Source: Burkholderia cenocepacia (GTDB taxonomy: Bacteria > Pseudomonadota > Gammaproteobacteria > Burkholderiales > Burkholderiaceae). Taken from it: a stretch of DNA of 64,000 nt. The notes beneath the pieces were generated by a model that saw only the letters and a program-made list of their open reading frames with translations, did no database searches and had not been told where the DNA came from. Location of the stretch: NCBI RefSeq assembly GCF_014211915.1, contig NZ_CP060039.1, forward strand, positions 1,178,001 to 1,242,000. The letters are read 5' to 3'. Position 1 is the stretch's first letter. Each line of letters starts with the position of its first letter. Position numbers and translations under genes: made by a program. Positions 9,145-18,329 of this stretch are shown here, piece after piece.

Positions 9145-10281
9145 TTACTGCGGCAGCGCGTGGCGCGTCTTGTAGTCGAGCGCGTACGCGATCTTGCCGG
9201 GCTTGTCGGCCGTGATCGGCTGGCGCAGCTTGTCGAATTCCCCCTTGCTGTATTTCTTCCCGCCGTTGATCGCATCGGCGCGCCCGAGGTCGGCGCCCGT
9301 CTTGCCGTCGATCACGGGGTCGGTGGCCGCGACCATCCGCGTCGACGCATTCCAGACCGCATTCAGGTAGCCCGTGTCGGCCTTCGCCGGGTCGGGATCG
9401 GTCGTGCCGCCGCGCGTGAGGTCATAGTTCGCCAGCGCGAACGTGCCGGGCTGCGCGCGCAGCCAGTCGGCCCAGTAGAACTCGAGGTAGTCGGTCGCTT
9501 GTGCGGGCTTGCTGTAGCCGATGTCGCGCGTGAAATAGACGAGCGAGCGGTAGCGGTCGTTCGTCATCCCGAGTTTCAGACCGAGGCCGCTCGGCAGTTG
9601 CGCGGTCGTGATCGGCTGGCCTTCGCCGTTCTTCAGGCGCAGATAGCCGCGGCTTTGCATCTGCTGCCAGAACGCGTCGCCCGAGTAGTCGCTGAGGTTG
9701 TCCTTGACGACGACGTGCACGTGCAGCGACGGGCCGCCGTCGGGCGTCTCGTAATAGGTCGACAGGCCGTGGTGGCCGTCGGTCAGGTACAGCGCATCGC
9801 CGTTCGGGCCGATCACGACGGGGTTCAGCACCGAGCGGTCGCGGGCGTTCGCGTCGGTCGTCGCGCACGTGTAGCTGGCCGGTTCGCGCAGCGACGATCG
9901 GGCCGTGTAGCCGCTCGATGCGACGCCGCCGAGGCCTTCGTCCGCGCAGAAGTCGTCGAACTTCTTGTCGGGCTGCAGTTCGTAGCGTCCGAGCTTGTAG
10001 TAGATCTGGTCGTAGCCGATCGCACCCTGCGTCGGATGGAGATCGCCGAGCGTCACGTCGATCAGGTCGCCGGCGCGCGCGGCTTTCCACTTGCCCGGTT
10101 GCGGCGGGGTGGTGGCGGGCGGCGTCGGGGCCGGCGTCGTCGTCGTGCCGCCGGACGGCGGTTGCGCGTCCGTGCGTGCGACGGCGGTGACATCGTCGCC
10201 TCCGCACGCGGCGAGGGCGACGACGGTGGACAGGCTGGCGGCAAGGGCGAAACGGATCGGCAGGCGTGGCATCGCGGGCAT
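9145..10281 (-). CDS. Exported ParB/Srx-fold lipoprotein
   Basis: About 378 residues. A signal peptide ends in the lipobox VVALAACGG, so the mature protein should be a lipid-anchored envelope protein. A low-complexity Pro/Thr linker (about residues 50-75) precedes a globular domain with LGDLHPTQGAIGYDQIYYKLG and, later, GDALYLTDGHHGLSTYYE, which resembles the ParB/sulfiredoxin-like nucleotide-binding DGHH motif of ParB-like families. I begin at the Met at 10281 because it gives a normal signal peptide; the frame stays open 20 codons further. Function is unknown: the fold assignment is from motif memory and the export from the lipobox. Confidence 0.7.
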   Translation of the reverse strand: MPAMPRLPIRFALAASLSTVVALAACGGDDVTAVARTDAQPPSGGTTTTPAPTPPATTPPQPGKWKAARAGDLIDVTLGDLHPTQGAIGYDQIYYKLGRYELQPDKKFDDFCADEGLGGVASSGYTARSSLREPASYTCATTDANARDRSVLNPVVIGPNGDALYLTDGHHGLSTYYETPDGGPSLHVHVVVKDNLSDYSGDAFWQQMQSRGYLRLKNGEGQPITTAQLPSGLGLKLGMTNDRYRSLVYFTRDIGYSKPAQATDYLEFYWADWLRAQPGTFALANYDLTRGGTTDPDPAKADTGYLNAVWNASTRMVAATDPVIDGKTGADLGRADAINGGKKYSKGEFDKLRQPITADKPGKIAYALDYKTRHALPQ

Positions 10282-10426
10282 CGGGTGTCGGTAGCGTGTG
10301 GGCGGGACTCCGCGCGGGCCCCGGGCGTGCGTGACGGGCAAGGCGTGCGATCGTGCGCGGGTGCGAGCCCGTCAGCTTGTCACAGGTATTTGACAGTAAA
10401 TTGAAATAATCCGAAGAAACGGATCG

Positions 10427-11380
10427 TCAGGCAGGCGGAGTGCCGTCGGACGGCGTGGCCGTCGCGCGGCGGCGCGCACGCTTCGACGCGCCGTTGACGA
10501 GCGCCCAGCGCAGCACGGGGGCGACGGCGCGGATGCCCGGCCGGACCACCGCGCGCCGCAACGGCGCGAACGTCGACACGCCGAGCATGCGCTGCGCCCA
10601 TGGCGGCAGCAGGTCGATCCCGGCATGCATCACCAGCGACGCGGCAGGCCGCAGCGCGGGCCTCGCGACCGGCACGTTCAGCAGAATGGACATCACGTCG
10701 AAGGTACGCGGCCCGGCTTCGAGCTCGGGCAGCATGCGCGCGAGATAGGCCGCTACCTCGGCGCGCGAACGCGGCACCTCGTGCGCGCCGAGCAGCTCGG
10801 CGATCAGTGCCGTTTCCGCGTAATAGCGGTCCTGCAACTCGCCGGACAGCGCCGGATTCACGTAACGCAGATGCGCGGCAAGGAAGCTCGACACTTCCGC
10901 GACATGCACCCAGGTGAGCAACGCGGGATCGTCGGCGCGGTACGGCCGCCCGTCCGGCGCGCTGCCCGAGACGTGCGCATGGATCGCTTTCACGCGCTCG
11001 ATCAGTGCGAGCGCGTCCGCGCGGCTGCCGAACGTCGTCCCCGTGATGAACGTGGCGGTGCGCCGCAAGCGGCCGAAGATGTCGGTGCGGAACGACGAAT
11101 GATCCCAGACGCCCGCGAGCGCGAGCGGGTGGAGCGCCTGCAGCAGCAGCGCGGCGATGCCGCCCGTCATCATCGACGTGAAATCGGCATGCACGCGCCA
11201 GCAGACGGCGTCGGGGCCGAACAGCCCTGGGTCGCCAGGCGGAGAGGAGAGATCGATCGACGGGCCGCCGCCGCCGGCCGTCAGGTGCGTGATGCCGGCC
11301 ACGAGCCGCTTGCGGATCGGCTCGGCCCAGCGCGGGCCCGGCGCGGGTGCGGTGGGGTGGCGGCTGGGCGGCGTCGTCAT
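10427..11380 (-). CDS. DUF2236 (MpaB-type) oxygenase-like protein
   Basis: A 317-residue protein of the DUF2236 family, which includes the MpaB/latex-clearing oxygenases. The hallmark histidines are present: ALHPLALAGVWDHSSF, the TGTTFGSRADA stretch, LLTWVHVAEVSSFLAAH and RYYAET. In characterised members such histidines bind a haem; whether this one does is inference. No signal peptide or membrane anchor is obvious. It is followed at a short distance by the ParB/Srx-fold lipoprotein gene on the same strand, with a short A+T-rich gap between them. Confidence 0.85.
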   Translation of the reverse strand: MTTPPSRHPTAPAPGPRWAEPIRKRLVAGITHLTAGGGGPSIDLSSPPGDPGLFGPDAVCWRVHADFTSMMTGGIAALLLQALHPLALAGVWDHSSFRTDIFGRLRRTATFITGTTFGSRADALALIERVKAIHAHVSGSAPDGRPYRADDPALLTWVHVAEVSSFLAAHLRYVNPALSGELQDRYYAETALIAELLGAHEVPRSRAEVAAYLARMLPELEAGPRTFDVMSILLNVPVARPALRPAASLVMHAGIDLLPPWAQRMLGVSTFAPLRRAVVRPGIRAVAPVLRWALVNGASKRARRRATATPSDGTPPA

Positions 11381-11404
11381 GGCGGGGGCGGCTTGGGCGG
11401 CGGA

Positions 11405-12475
11405 TTACTTGCCGTCGGGGGTATCCCACTCGTCGCGTTCGGTGCGGCGCGCATCGGGCACCGACAGCCCGAAGTGGCGATACGTGAGCAGCGTCGCGAC
11501 GCGCCCGCGCGGCGTGCGCTGCAGGAAGCCCTGCTGGATCAGGTACGGTTCGAGCACGTCCTCGATCGTGTCGCGCTCCTCGCCGATCGCCGCCGCGAGG
11601 TTGTCGATGCCGACCGGGCCGCCGTCGAACTTGTACAGGATCGCTTCGAGCAGCTTGCGGTCCATCAGGTCGAAGCCGACCGGATCGACGTCGAGCATCG
11701 CGAGCGCGGCGTCGGCAACGGCCGCGGTGATCTGGCCGTCGGCCTTCACTTCCGCGAAGTCGCGCACGCGGCGCAGCAGCCGGTTCGCGATCCGCGGCGT
11801 GCCGCGCGCACGCTTCGCGATTTCCAGCGCGCCGTTCGGATCGATCTGCGCATTCAGCAGCGACGCCGAGCGGCGCACGATGCGCGACAGTTGTTCGGCG
11901 TCGTAGAACTCGAGGCGCGCGACGATCCCGAAACGATCGCGCAGCGGGTTGGTCAGCATCCCCGCGCGGGTGGTCGCGCCGACCAGCGTGAACGGCTGCA
12001 GGTCGAGCTTCACGCTGCGCGCGGCCGGGCCTTCGCCGATCATGATGTCGATCTGGTAATCCTCGAGCGCCGGATACAGGATTTCCTCGACGACCGGCGA
12101 CAGCCGGTGGATCTCGTCGATGAACAGCACGTCGTTCGCTTCGAGGTTCGTCAGCAGCGCGGCGAGATCGCCCGCGCGCTCGAGCACGGGGCCCGACGTC
12201 TGACGCAGGTTCACGCCCATCTCGCGCGCGATGATGTGTGCGAGCGTCGTCTTGCCGAGCCCCGGCGGCCCGAACAGCAGCACGTGATCGAGCGGCTCGG
12301 AGCGGCGCTTCGCGGCTTCGATGAAGATCTCGAGCTGGCCGCGCACCTTTTCCTGGCCGACGTAGTCGTCGAGCTGGCGCGGCCGCAACGCACGTTCGAA
12401 CACCTCCTCGTGCGACGAGGCGGGCGTGGCGGCGATGATCCGCTGCTCGGTGGCGAGTTTGTCGGTTTCAATCAT
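11405..12475 (-). CDS. ruvB: Holliday junction branch migration helicase RuvB
   Basis: AAA+ motor that drives branch migration of Holliday junctions with RuvA. The 356-residue product has Walker [18 protein letters not shown], Walker [14 protein letters not shown], sensor [12 protein letters not shown] and the C-terminal winged helix ([30 protein letters not shown]). The N terminus [18 protein letters not shown] is typical. It follows ruvA with a gap of about 110 bp, so the order is ruvC-ruvA-ruvB. Confidence 0.98.
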   Translation of the reverse strand: MIETDKLATEQRIIAATPASSHEEVFERALRPRQLDDYVGQEKVRGQLEIFIEAAKRRSEPLDHVLLFGPPGLGKTTLAHIIAREMGVNLRQTSGPVLERAGDLAALLTNLEANDVLFIDEIHRLSPVVEEILYPALEDYQIDIMIGEGPAARSVKLDLQPFTLVGATTRAGMLTNPLRDRFGIVARLEFYDAEQLSRIVRRSASLLNAQIDPNGALEIAKRARGTPRIANRLLRRVRDFAEVKADGQITAAVADAALAMLDVDPVGFDLMDRKLLEAILYKFDGGPVGIDNLAAAIGEERDTIEDVLEPYLIQQGFLQRTPRGRVATLLTYRHFGLSVPDARRTERDEWDTPDGK

Positions 12476-12583
12476 GCGGCCATTGTACCGCGCGGCGAAG
12501 CCCGGACCACCTGGCCGAACGGCCGACTGGCGAGCGCCGCGCGGCGGCGCGACACTGGCTTCGACGGCCGGATCGAATGTGCG

Positions 12584-13165
12584 TTACGCCTTCGACAGTG
12601 CCTTCAGCGCGAGCTTGATGCCTTCGGACACGCCAGTGCCGGCCGGCACGTTCTTGATCGCGGCGAGGCCTTCCTTTTCGGAGTAGCCGAGCGCGAGCAG
12701 CGCGTTGAGGATGTCGGTCGCATGGTCGGACGGCGACGCGGCGCCGGCGAGCGCGCCGAGGTCGGCGCCGAGCTTGCCCTTCAGCTCGAGCAGCAGACGC
12801 TCGGCCGTCTTCTTGCCGATGCCGGGCAGGCGCGTGAGGCGGGCGGCGTCCTGCATCGTCACGGCCTGCGCGAGCTCCTGCACGCTCATGCCGGACAGCA
12901 CGGCGAGCGCCATGCGTGCGCCGATGCCGGTGATCTTCAGCAGCTCGCGGAAGGTCGTGCGCTCCTGCGGCGTCAGGAAGCCGTACAGCAGGTGCGCGTC
13001 CTCGCGGACGATCTGCTGCGTGAGCAGCACGACGCGTTCGCCCGTTTGCGGCAGGTTGTAGAAGGTGCTCATCGGCACGTCGATTTCGTAGCCGACGCCG
13101 TTGCAGTCGACGAGCAGATGAGGCGGGTTCTTTTCGAGCAGGATGCCGGCGATGCGACCGATCAT
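12584..13165 (-). CDS. ruvA: Holliday junction DNA-binding protein RuvA
   Basis: Tetramer that binds and flattens the Holliday junction and loads RuvB. The 193-residue protein starts [20 protein letters not shown], has tandem helix-hairpin-helix motifs ([16 protein letters not shown] and [20 protein letters not shown]), and a flexible linker before the C-terminal RuvB-contacting domain III ([17 protein letters not shown]). I use the ATG at 13165, where the family begins, not the open frame 44 codons upstream. Confidence 0.97.
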   Translation of the reverse strand: MIGRIAGILLEKNPPHLLVDCNGVGYEIDVPMSTFYNLPQTGERVVLLTQQIVREDAHLLYGFLTPQERTTFRELLKITGIGARMALAVLSGMSVQELAQAVTMQDAARLTRLPGIGKKTAERLLLELKGKLGADLGALAGAASPSDHATDILNALLALGYSEKEGLAAIKNVPAGTGVSEGIKLALKALSKA

Positions 13166-13362
13166 GGAGGACGGGATGCGAGGAAGAAAGCGCGAGTGTA
13201 GCGCACGCGCGGCGCAATGCCGATGGGCGCGGCCGTCAGGCCGAAGCGGCGCGTGTCGCGGGTATGTCGGGTGAGGATAAAGCGGGCAAGCGGCCAACCC
13301 GGTCCAGGCGGCCCACGCCGTGGCCCGACGCGTCGGGCCACGGGCCGCGATGCGCGGCAGCG

Positions 13363-13905
13363 TCAGCCGACCAACCTGCCGCGCCGCACGCGCAGCCCTT
13401 TCTGCGCGAGCGCCGGCGCCAGGCCGCCCAGCGTGCTGAGCGTGTTGCCGCCGTGCGCGTGGCAGATCGCCATGCCGAGCGCGTCGGCGGCGTCCGAGCC
13501 CGGCTGGCCGGACAGGTTGAGCAGCCGCGTGACCATTTCCTGCATCTGCGTCTTGGTCGCACGGCCGTAGCCGACCACGGCCTGCTTGAGCTGCAGCGCC
13601 GTGTATTCAGCGACCGGCAGTCCGCCCGCGACGAGCCCGCAGATCGCGGCGCCGCGCGCCTGGCCGAGCAGCAGCGTCGACTGCGGGTTCACGTTGACGA
13701 ACACCTTTTCGATCGCGGCCTGATCGGGCGCGTGTTCGCGCACGATCGTCGAGACGCCCTGGAAGATCGTGCCGAGCCGGGTGGCCAGATCGGCCGTCGG
13801 TGTGCGGATCACGCCGCTCGTGACATAGGCGAGCCGGTGGCCGCTGACGTCGATGACGCCGAAGCCGGTGACGCGCAGGCCAGGGTCGATGCCGAGAATT
13901 CGCAT
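13363..13905 (-). CDS. ruvC: Holliday junction resolvase RuvC
   Basis: Endonuclease that cuts Holliday junctions symmetrically. The four acidic catalytic residues are visible: Asp in [14 protein letters not shown], Glu in [11 protein letters not shown], and two Asp in [14 protein letters not shown]. Length is 180 residues (E. coli 173). It is the first gene of ruvCAB; about 200 bp separate it from ruvA. The ATG lacks a clear Shine-Dalgarno, but conservation from residue 1 supports the start. Confidence 0.97.
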   Translation of the reverse strand: MRILGIDPGLRVTGFGVIDVSGHRLAYVTSGVIRTPTADLATRLGTIFQGVSTIVREHAPDQAAIEKVFVNVNPQSTLLLGQARGAAICGLVAGGLPVAEYTALQLKQAVVGYGRATKTQMQEMVTRLLNLSGQPGSDAADALGMAICHAHGGNTLSTLGGLAPALAQKGLRVRRGRLVG

Positions 13906-13990
13906 GAGTGAGGAGAATGGCGTGATGCAGCGATACTACAACGAATGGTGCGGCAAGCCGGTCGCCCGGTCGTGCGCGAAGGCGCCGCGC

Positions 13991-14025
13991 AATAAAAAAC
14001 CCGGCGGGGGTGATGCCGCCGGGTT
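13991..14025 (-). terminator. Intrinsic terminator of purH
   Basis: On the minus strand a ten-base-pair stem (14016-14025 with 13998-14007) is followed by a run of six T, one A and two more T. It lies 35 bp beyond the purH stop and separates purH from ruvC. Confidence 0.9.
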
Positions 14026-14059
14026 CCCGTGCAGCGGCCGCGCGGGCCGCATGCCGCGA

Positions 14060-15625
14060 TCAGTGACGGAAGTGACGCACGCCCGTCAGGACCATCGCGA
14101 TACCGTGCTCGTCGGCTGCCGCGATCACTTCGTCGTCGCGCATCGAGCCGCCCGGCTGGATCACGCAGGTCGCGCCGGCCGCCACGACGACATCGAGGCC
14201 GTCGCGGAACGGGAAGAACGCATCCGACGCGACGGCCGAGCCGGCCAGCGTCAGCCCCGCGTTCTGCGCCTTGATGCTCGCGATGCGCGCGGAATCGACG
14301 CGGCTCATCTGGCCGGCGCCGACGCCGAGCGTCATGCCGTTGCCGCAGAACACGATCGCGTTCGACTTCACGTATTTCGCGACGCGCCACGCGAACAGCA
14401 GGTCGTCCATTTCCTTCGCGGTCGGCTGGCGCTTCGTGACGACGCGCAGTTCGCTCGGCTGCACGTTGCGCGAATCGAGCGATTGCACGAGCAGGCCGCC
14501 GCCGACGCGCTTCAGGTCGAATGCGTTGTGGCCGTCACCCAGTGCAATCTCGAGCAGGCGCACGTTCTGCTTCGCGGCGAACACCTGCTTCGCGGCGTCG
14601 GAGAACGACGGGGCGATCAGCACTTCGACGAACTGCTTCGCCACCGCCTGAGCGGCCGCTTCGTCGACTTCGCGATTGAACGCGATGATGCCGCCGAATG
14701 CCGAGGTCGGGTCGGTCTGGAACGCCTTCGCATATGCGTCGGCCGAGTCGTTGCCCACCGCGACGCCACACGGATTCGCATGCTTGATGATCACGCAGGC
14801 CGGCGCGTCGAACGTCTTCACGCACTCCCACGCCGCGTCCGAATCCGCGATGTTGTTGTACGACAGTTCCTTGCCCTGCAGCTGGCGGTAGTTCGCGAGC
14901 GCGCCGGCCGGCGTCGCGAGGTCGCGGTAGAACGCCGCGCTCTGGTGCGGGTTCTCGCCGTAGCGCAGGTCCTGCACCTTGTCGAACGCCAGGTTCAGCG
15001 TGGCCGGGTACGTGCTGCGCGATGCGTGCTTCAGCTCGTCGGTCAGGCTCGTCAGGTAGTTCGTGATCGCGCCGTCGTATTGCGCGGTGTGCGCGAACAC
15101 CTTCGTCGCGAGGCGGAAGTTGGTCGGGTAGCCGACCGTGTTGCCGTTCGCCTTCATTTCGTCGAGCACGACCGCGTAGTCGGCCGGATCGACGACGACC
15201 GTCACGTCGCGGTGGTTCTTCGCGGCCGAGCGCAGCATCGTCGGGCCGCCGATGTCGATGTTCTCGATCGCATCGGCGAGCGTGCAATCGTCCTTCGCGA
15301 TCGTCGCGACGAACGGATACAGGTTCACGACGAGCAGGTCGATCGTCGGGATGCCGTGCTGTTCGAGCGCCTGCATGTGCTCGGGCAGGTCGCGGCGGGC
15401 GAGGATGCCGCCGTGCACCTTCGGGTGGAGCGTCTTCACGCGCCCATCGAGCATTTCCGGGAAGCCCGTGTAATCGGCCACTTCGGTCACGGGCAGGCCG
15501 GCGTCGGCGAGGAGTTTCGCGGTACCGCCCGTCGACAGCAGCTTGACGCCGAGGTCGGACAGCGACTTCGCGAAGTCGACGATGCCGGTCTTGTCGGAAA
15601 CGGAAATGAGCGCTTGCTTGATCAT
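14060..15625 (-). CDS. purH: Bifunctional AICAR formyltransferase / IMP cyclohydrolase
   Basis: Catalyses the last two steps of purine nucleotide synthesis, AICAR to FAICAR to IMP. The 521-residue product begins with the MGS-like IMP cyclohydrolase domain ([49 protein letters not shown]). It continues into the AICARFT domain with [28 protein letters not shown] and [19 protein letters not shown]. Length is normal. It lies downstream of dusB and fis on the same strand, about 45 bp after fis. Confidence 0.98.
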   Translation of the reverse strand: MIKQALISVSDKTGIVDFAKSLSDLGVKLLSTGGTAKLLADAGLPVTEVADYTGFPEMLDGRVKTLHPKVHGGILARRDLPEHMQALEQHGIPTIDLLVVNLYPFVATIAKDDCTLADAIENIDIGGPTMLRSAAKNHRDVTVVVDPADYAVVLDEMKANGNTVGYPTNFRLATKVFAHTAQYDGAITNYLTSLTDELKHASRSTYPATLNLAFDKVQDLRYGENPHQSAAFYRDLATPAGALANYRQLQGKELSYNNIADSDAAWECVKTFDAPACVIIKHANPCGVAVGNDSADAYAKAFQTDPTSAFGGIIAFNREVDEAAAQAVAKQFVEVLIAPSFSDAAKQVFAAKQNVRLLEIALGDGHNAFDLKRVGGGLLVQSLDSRNVQPSELRVVTKRQPTAKEMDDLLFAWRVAKYVKSNAIVFCGNGMTLGVGAGQMSRVDSARIASIKAQNAGLTLAGSAVASDAFFPFRDGLDVVVAAGATCVIQPGGSMRDDEVIAAADEHGIAMVLTGVRHFRH

Positions 15626-15669
15626 GATGGAACCACCAATAGCCAGGGAAACGGGGACGGGACGGCCGC

Positions 15670-15903
15670 CTACAGCAGGCCGTGCTGCTGCAGCTTCTTG
15701 CGCAGCGTATTGCGATTGATGCCGAGGTACTCGGCGGCGAGCGACTGGTTGCCGCCGGCCTGTACGAGCACGACCTCGAGCATCGGCTTTTCGACGCAGG
15801 ACATCACCATTTCATAGACGTCGTGCGGATTGGAGCCGTCTAGATCCCGGAAATACACGTCCAGGCTCTCGCGGACACATTGTTCGATGTTGTGCTTGCT
15901 CAT
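15670..15903 (-). CDS. fis: Fis-family nucleoid/DNA-binding protein
   Basis: A 77-residue DNA-binding protein whose C-terminal half is the Fis helix-turn-helix, [28 protein letters not shown]. The N-terminal half ([21 protein letters not shown]) is shorter and less like E. coli Fis, as usual in betaproteobacteria. Fis bends DNA and modulates growth-dependent transcription in enterics; the role here is inferred. Its ATG overlaps the dusB stop by four bases (ATGA), the conserved dusB-fis arrangement. Confidence 0.93.
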   Translation of the reverse strand: MSKHNIEQCVRESLDVYFRDLDGSNPHDVYEMVMSCVEKPMLEVVLVQAGGNQSLAAEYLGINRNTLRKKLQQHGLL

Positions 15904-16967
15904 GCTGCTAACTGGTTATGGTCGTCCGACTCGCCCTGGCTGTTTTCCGCTTCGTCATCGACGTAGACGAGGTGGTCCGACAGCGCCTTTTGCGCCTCGA
16001 AGAATGCATTGACGGCGGCGAGCTGCTCGCGGGTGGAATCGAGCGTGTTCATTCGGTGCCGGAACCCGTTGGCACCGGAAAGGCCGCGAGTGTACCAGCC
16101 GATGTGCTTGCGCGCAGTACGCACGCCGGTGAATTCGCCATAGAAAGCGTAGTGGTCTTCCAGGTGTTCGTTCATCACGTGCTGGATCTCGTCGATCCGC
16201 GGCGGGGGCAGCAGCTCGCCGGTTTGCAGGAAATGATCGATTTCGCGGAACAGCCACGGCCGGCCTTGCGCGGCACGACCGATCATCAGCGCGTCGGCGC
16301 CGGTTGCATCGAGCACGGCCTTCGCCTTGGCGGGCGACGTGATGTCGCCGTTCGCGACGACCGGGATCCGCACGGCCGCCTTCACGGCCGCGATGGTGTC
16401 GTACTCGGCGTCGCCGCGGTAGAGGTCGGCGCGCGTGCGGCCATGCACGGTGAGCATCGAGATGCCGGCCGCTTCGGCCAGGCGCGCGACCGTGATCGCG
16501 TTCTTGTGCTCGCGGTCCCAGCCGGTGCGGATCTTCAGCGTGACGGGCACCGCATCGGGCCCCGTGCCGACCGCCGCGACGACCGCCTCGACGATCCGCT
16601 GCACGAGCGGCTCGTTCTGCAGCAGCGCGGAGCCGGCCGCGACGTTGCAGACCTTCTTCGCCGGGCAGCCCATGTTGATGTCGATGATCTGCGCGCCGTT
16701 GTCGACGTTGTAGCGGGCCGCTTCGGCCATCATCGCCGGATCGGCGCCGGCGATCTGCACCGCGATCGGCTCGACTTCGCCTTCGTGGTTCGCGCGCCGC
16801 ATCGTCTTCGCGCTTTTCCACAGCTGCGCGTTGGACGCGACCATCTCGGACACGGCGTAACCGGCCCCGAGCCGCTTGCACAGCTGGCGGAACGGACGAT
16901 CCGTCACCCCGGCCATCGGGGCGACGAACAGGTTGTTACGCAATACGTGAGGGCCGATAACGGGCAT
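15900..16967 (-). CDS. dusB: tRNA dihydrouridine synthase B
   Basis: FMN-dependent reductase making dihydrouridine in the D-loop of tRNAs. The TIM-barrel core has NNLFVAPMAGVTDRPFRQLC, the catalytic-cysteine motif INMGCPAKKVCNVAAGSALL, VTLKIRTGWD, VHGRTRADLYRG and phosphate-binding VVANGDITSP and LMIGRAAQGRPWLF. I place the start at the Met of MPVIGPHVLRN (16967); a Met six codons upstream (16985) is also possible. First gene of the dusB-fis pair, translationally coupled to fis. Confidence 0.95.
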   Translation of the reverse strand: MPVIGPHVLRNNLFVAPMAGVTDRPFRQLCKRLGAGYAVSEMVASNAQLWKSAKTMRRANHEGEVEPIAVQIAGADPAMMAEAARYNVDNGAQIIDINMGCPAKKVCNVAAGSALLQNEPLVQRIVEAVVAAVGTGPDAVPVTLKIRTGWDREHKNAITVARLAEAAGISMLTVHGRTRADLYRGDAEYDTIAAVKAAVRIPVVANGDITSPAKAKAVLDATGADALMIGRAAQGRPWLFREIDHFLQTGELLPPPRIDEIQHVMNEHLEDHYAFYGEFTGVRTARKHIGWYTRGLSGANGFRHRMNTLDSTREQLAAVNAFFEAQKALSDHLVYVDDEAENSQGESDDHNQLAA

Positions 16968-17104
16968 CGCAATGGCGCCGCCCACGACAAGCGCGGGCAG
17001 GGGAAGGGAAGACGGAAAACGGGCATTTTACCGTATTCCCACGCCCCGCCGATTTGACCCGCTTTGCCTGGTTTGCCCGAAGAGGCCGTGCGGTGCGCCG
17101 CGTG

Positions 17105-18292
17105 TCAGTTGCGCTGACCGAACATCATCTGGCGCGCGATCACCTTTTTAAGCGGCGGCACGAATTCGAGCGCGGTGAGCGCCGCGCCGCGCAGCAGCGG
17201 AAGCGGGCCCCCGTCGATCGTAAACAGGCGCGCGAGCGTGTCGGTCGCGCCGATCGTGAGGCGCCGGTCGAGCGCGCGGCGCGCGTTGAAGGTCGCGAGC
17301 GCGGTCGCTTCGAAGCCTTGCGCGGACAGCGTGTCGACGAGCGTGTGCGCGTCCCGCAGCCCGAGGTTGAGCCCCTGGCCGGCAACCGGGTGCAGCGTCT
17401 GCGCGGCATTGCCGACGATCGCGATGCGGCCGCTGACGAGCGTCTGCGCCGCGTTCAGGCCGAGCGGGAACGACGCGCGCCCGGCGATCGTGACGAATTC
17501 GCCCATGCGCTCGCCGAACACGCTGCCGAGCTCGCGCAGGAATGCATCGTCGGGCAGCGCGGCCCGTCGCGCCGCTTCGTCGGGCGTACAGCACCAGACG
17601 AGCGAGTAGTCGGCCTGGCGCGGCCCGCCGAGCGGCAGCAGCGCGAGCGGGCCTTCGTGCGTGAAGCGTTCCCACGCGACGTTGGGGCGCGGCGCCGATA
17701 CCGTGACCGTGCCGACGAGCGCGGTCTGACCGTAATCGCGGCGATGCTTGCCCGCGTCGGCCTGCTGTTCATGGAACAGCCCGCCTTCGGCATTGATGAC
17801 GATGCGCGCGCGCAGCGTGCGCCCGCCTTGCGGGCCGTCGAGCGTCAGCGTGACGCCGTCGGCATCCTGCTGCGGTGTGTGCGCGGTGGTCGACGTGAGC
17901 CAGTCGACCCGCGTGCCGCGCACGGCGCCCGCGAGCGCCTGCACGATCGAGCCGTAGCGCACGACGTAGCCGAGCGCCGCGAGCGCGTGTTCGTCGCGGT
18001 CGATCAGCGTGCGGCCGAAATGGCCGCGCTGCGATACGTGGATATGTTCGATCGGCGTGGCGTCGGCAGGCCACGCGAGCGTGTCGAGCAGCACGCGGCT
18101 GCCGTGCGATACGGCGATCGCGCGCGGGTCGTTCGCGCTCGCGGCCGGTTCGCGCGCATCGATCAGCGCGATCGATGCGTGCCGCGTCGCGCTGCGGCGC
18201 GCGAGCCAGCCGGCGAGCGCGAGCCCGACGGGGCCGGCGCCGACGATGGCGAGATCGTAATCCGGCGTGGCCGGGGAGGAAGCGGTCGTCAT
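17105..18292 (-). CDS. ubiH: 2-octaprenyl-6-methoxyphenol hydroxylase family (UbiH)
   Basis: FAD-dependent aromatic hydroxylase of the UbiH/UbiF/VisC family, acting on the ubiquinone ring. The N-terminal Rossmann motif is LAIVGAGPVGLALAGWLARR. The second FAD motif reads GRIAIVGNAAQTLHPVAGQGLNLGLRD; the Asn replacing the usual Asp (GNAAQ) is typical of UbiH itself. The C terminus KKVIARQMMFGQRN is likewise UbiH-like. Length is 395 residues. It lies 37 bp downstream of pepP, the conserved pepP-ubiH pair. The exact ring position hydroxylated is inferred. Confidence 0.92.
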   Translation of the reverse strand: MTTASSPATPDYDLAIVGAGPVGLALAGWLARRSATRHASIALIDAREPAASANDPRAIAVSHGSRVLLDTLAWPADATPIEHIHVSQRGHFGRTLIDRDEHALAALGYVVRYGSIVQALAGAVRGTRVDWLTSTTAHTPQQDADGVTLTLDGPQGGRTLRARIVINAEGGLFHEQQADAGKHRRDYGQTALVGTVTVSAPRPNVAWERFTHEGPLALLPLGGPRQADYSLVWCCTPDEAARRAALPDDAFLRELGSVFGERMGEFVTIAGRASFPLGLNAAQTLVSGRIAIVGNAAQTLHPVAGQGLNLGLRDAHTLVDTLSAQGFEATALATFNARRALDRRLTIGATDTLARLFTIDGGPLPLLRGAALTALEFVPPLKKVIARQMMFGQRN

Positions 18293-18329
18293 CTTGATTC
18301 GTGAAACGGAGGTAACGGTCGGCGGCCGG

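Noticed and set aside
10625..13201. An 858-codon plus-strand open frame
   Set aside because: It is antisense to the DUF2236, ruvB and ruvA genes, whose motifs are unmistakable; long antisense frames are expected at this G+C content.
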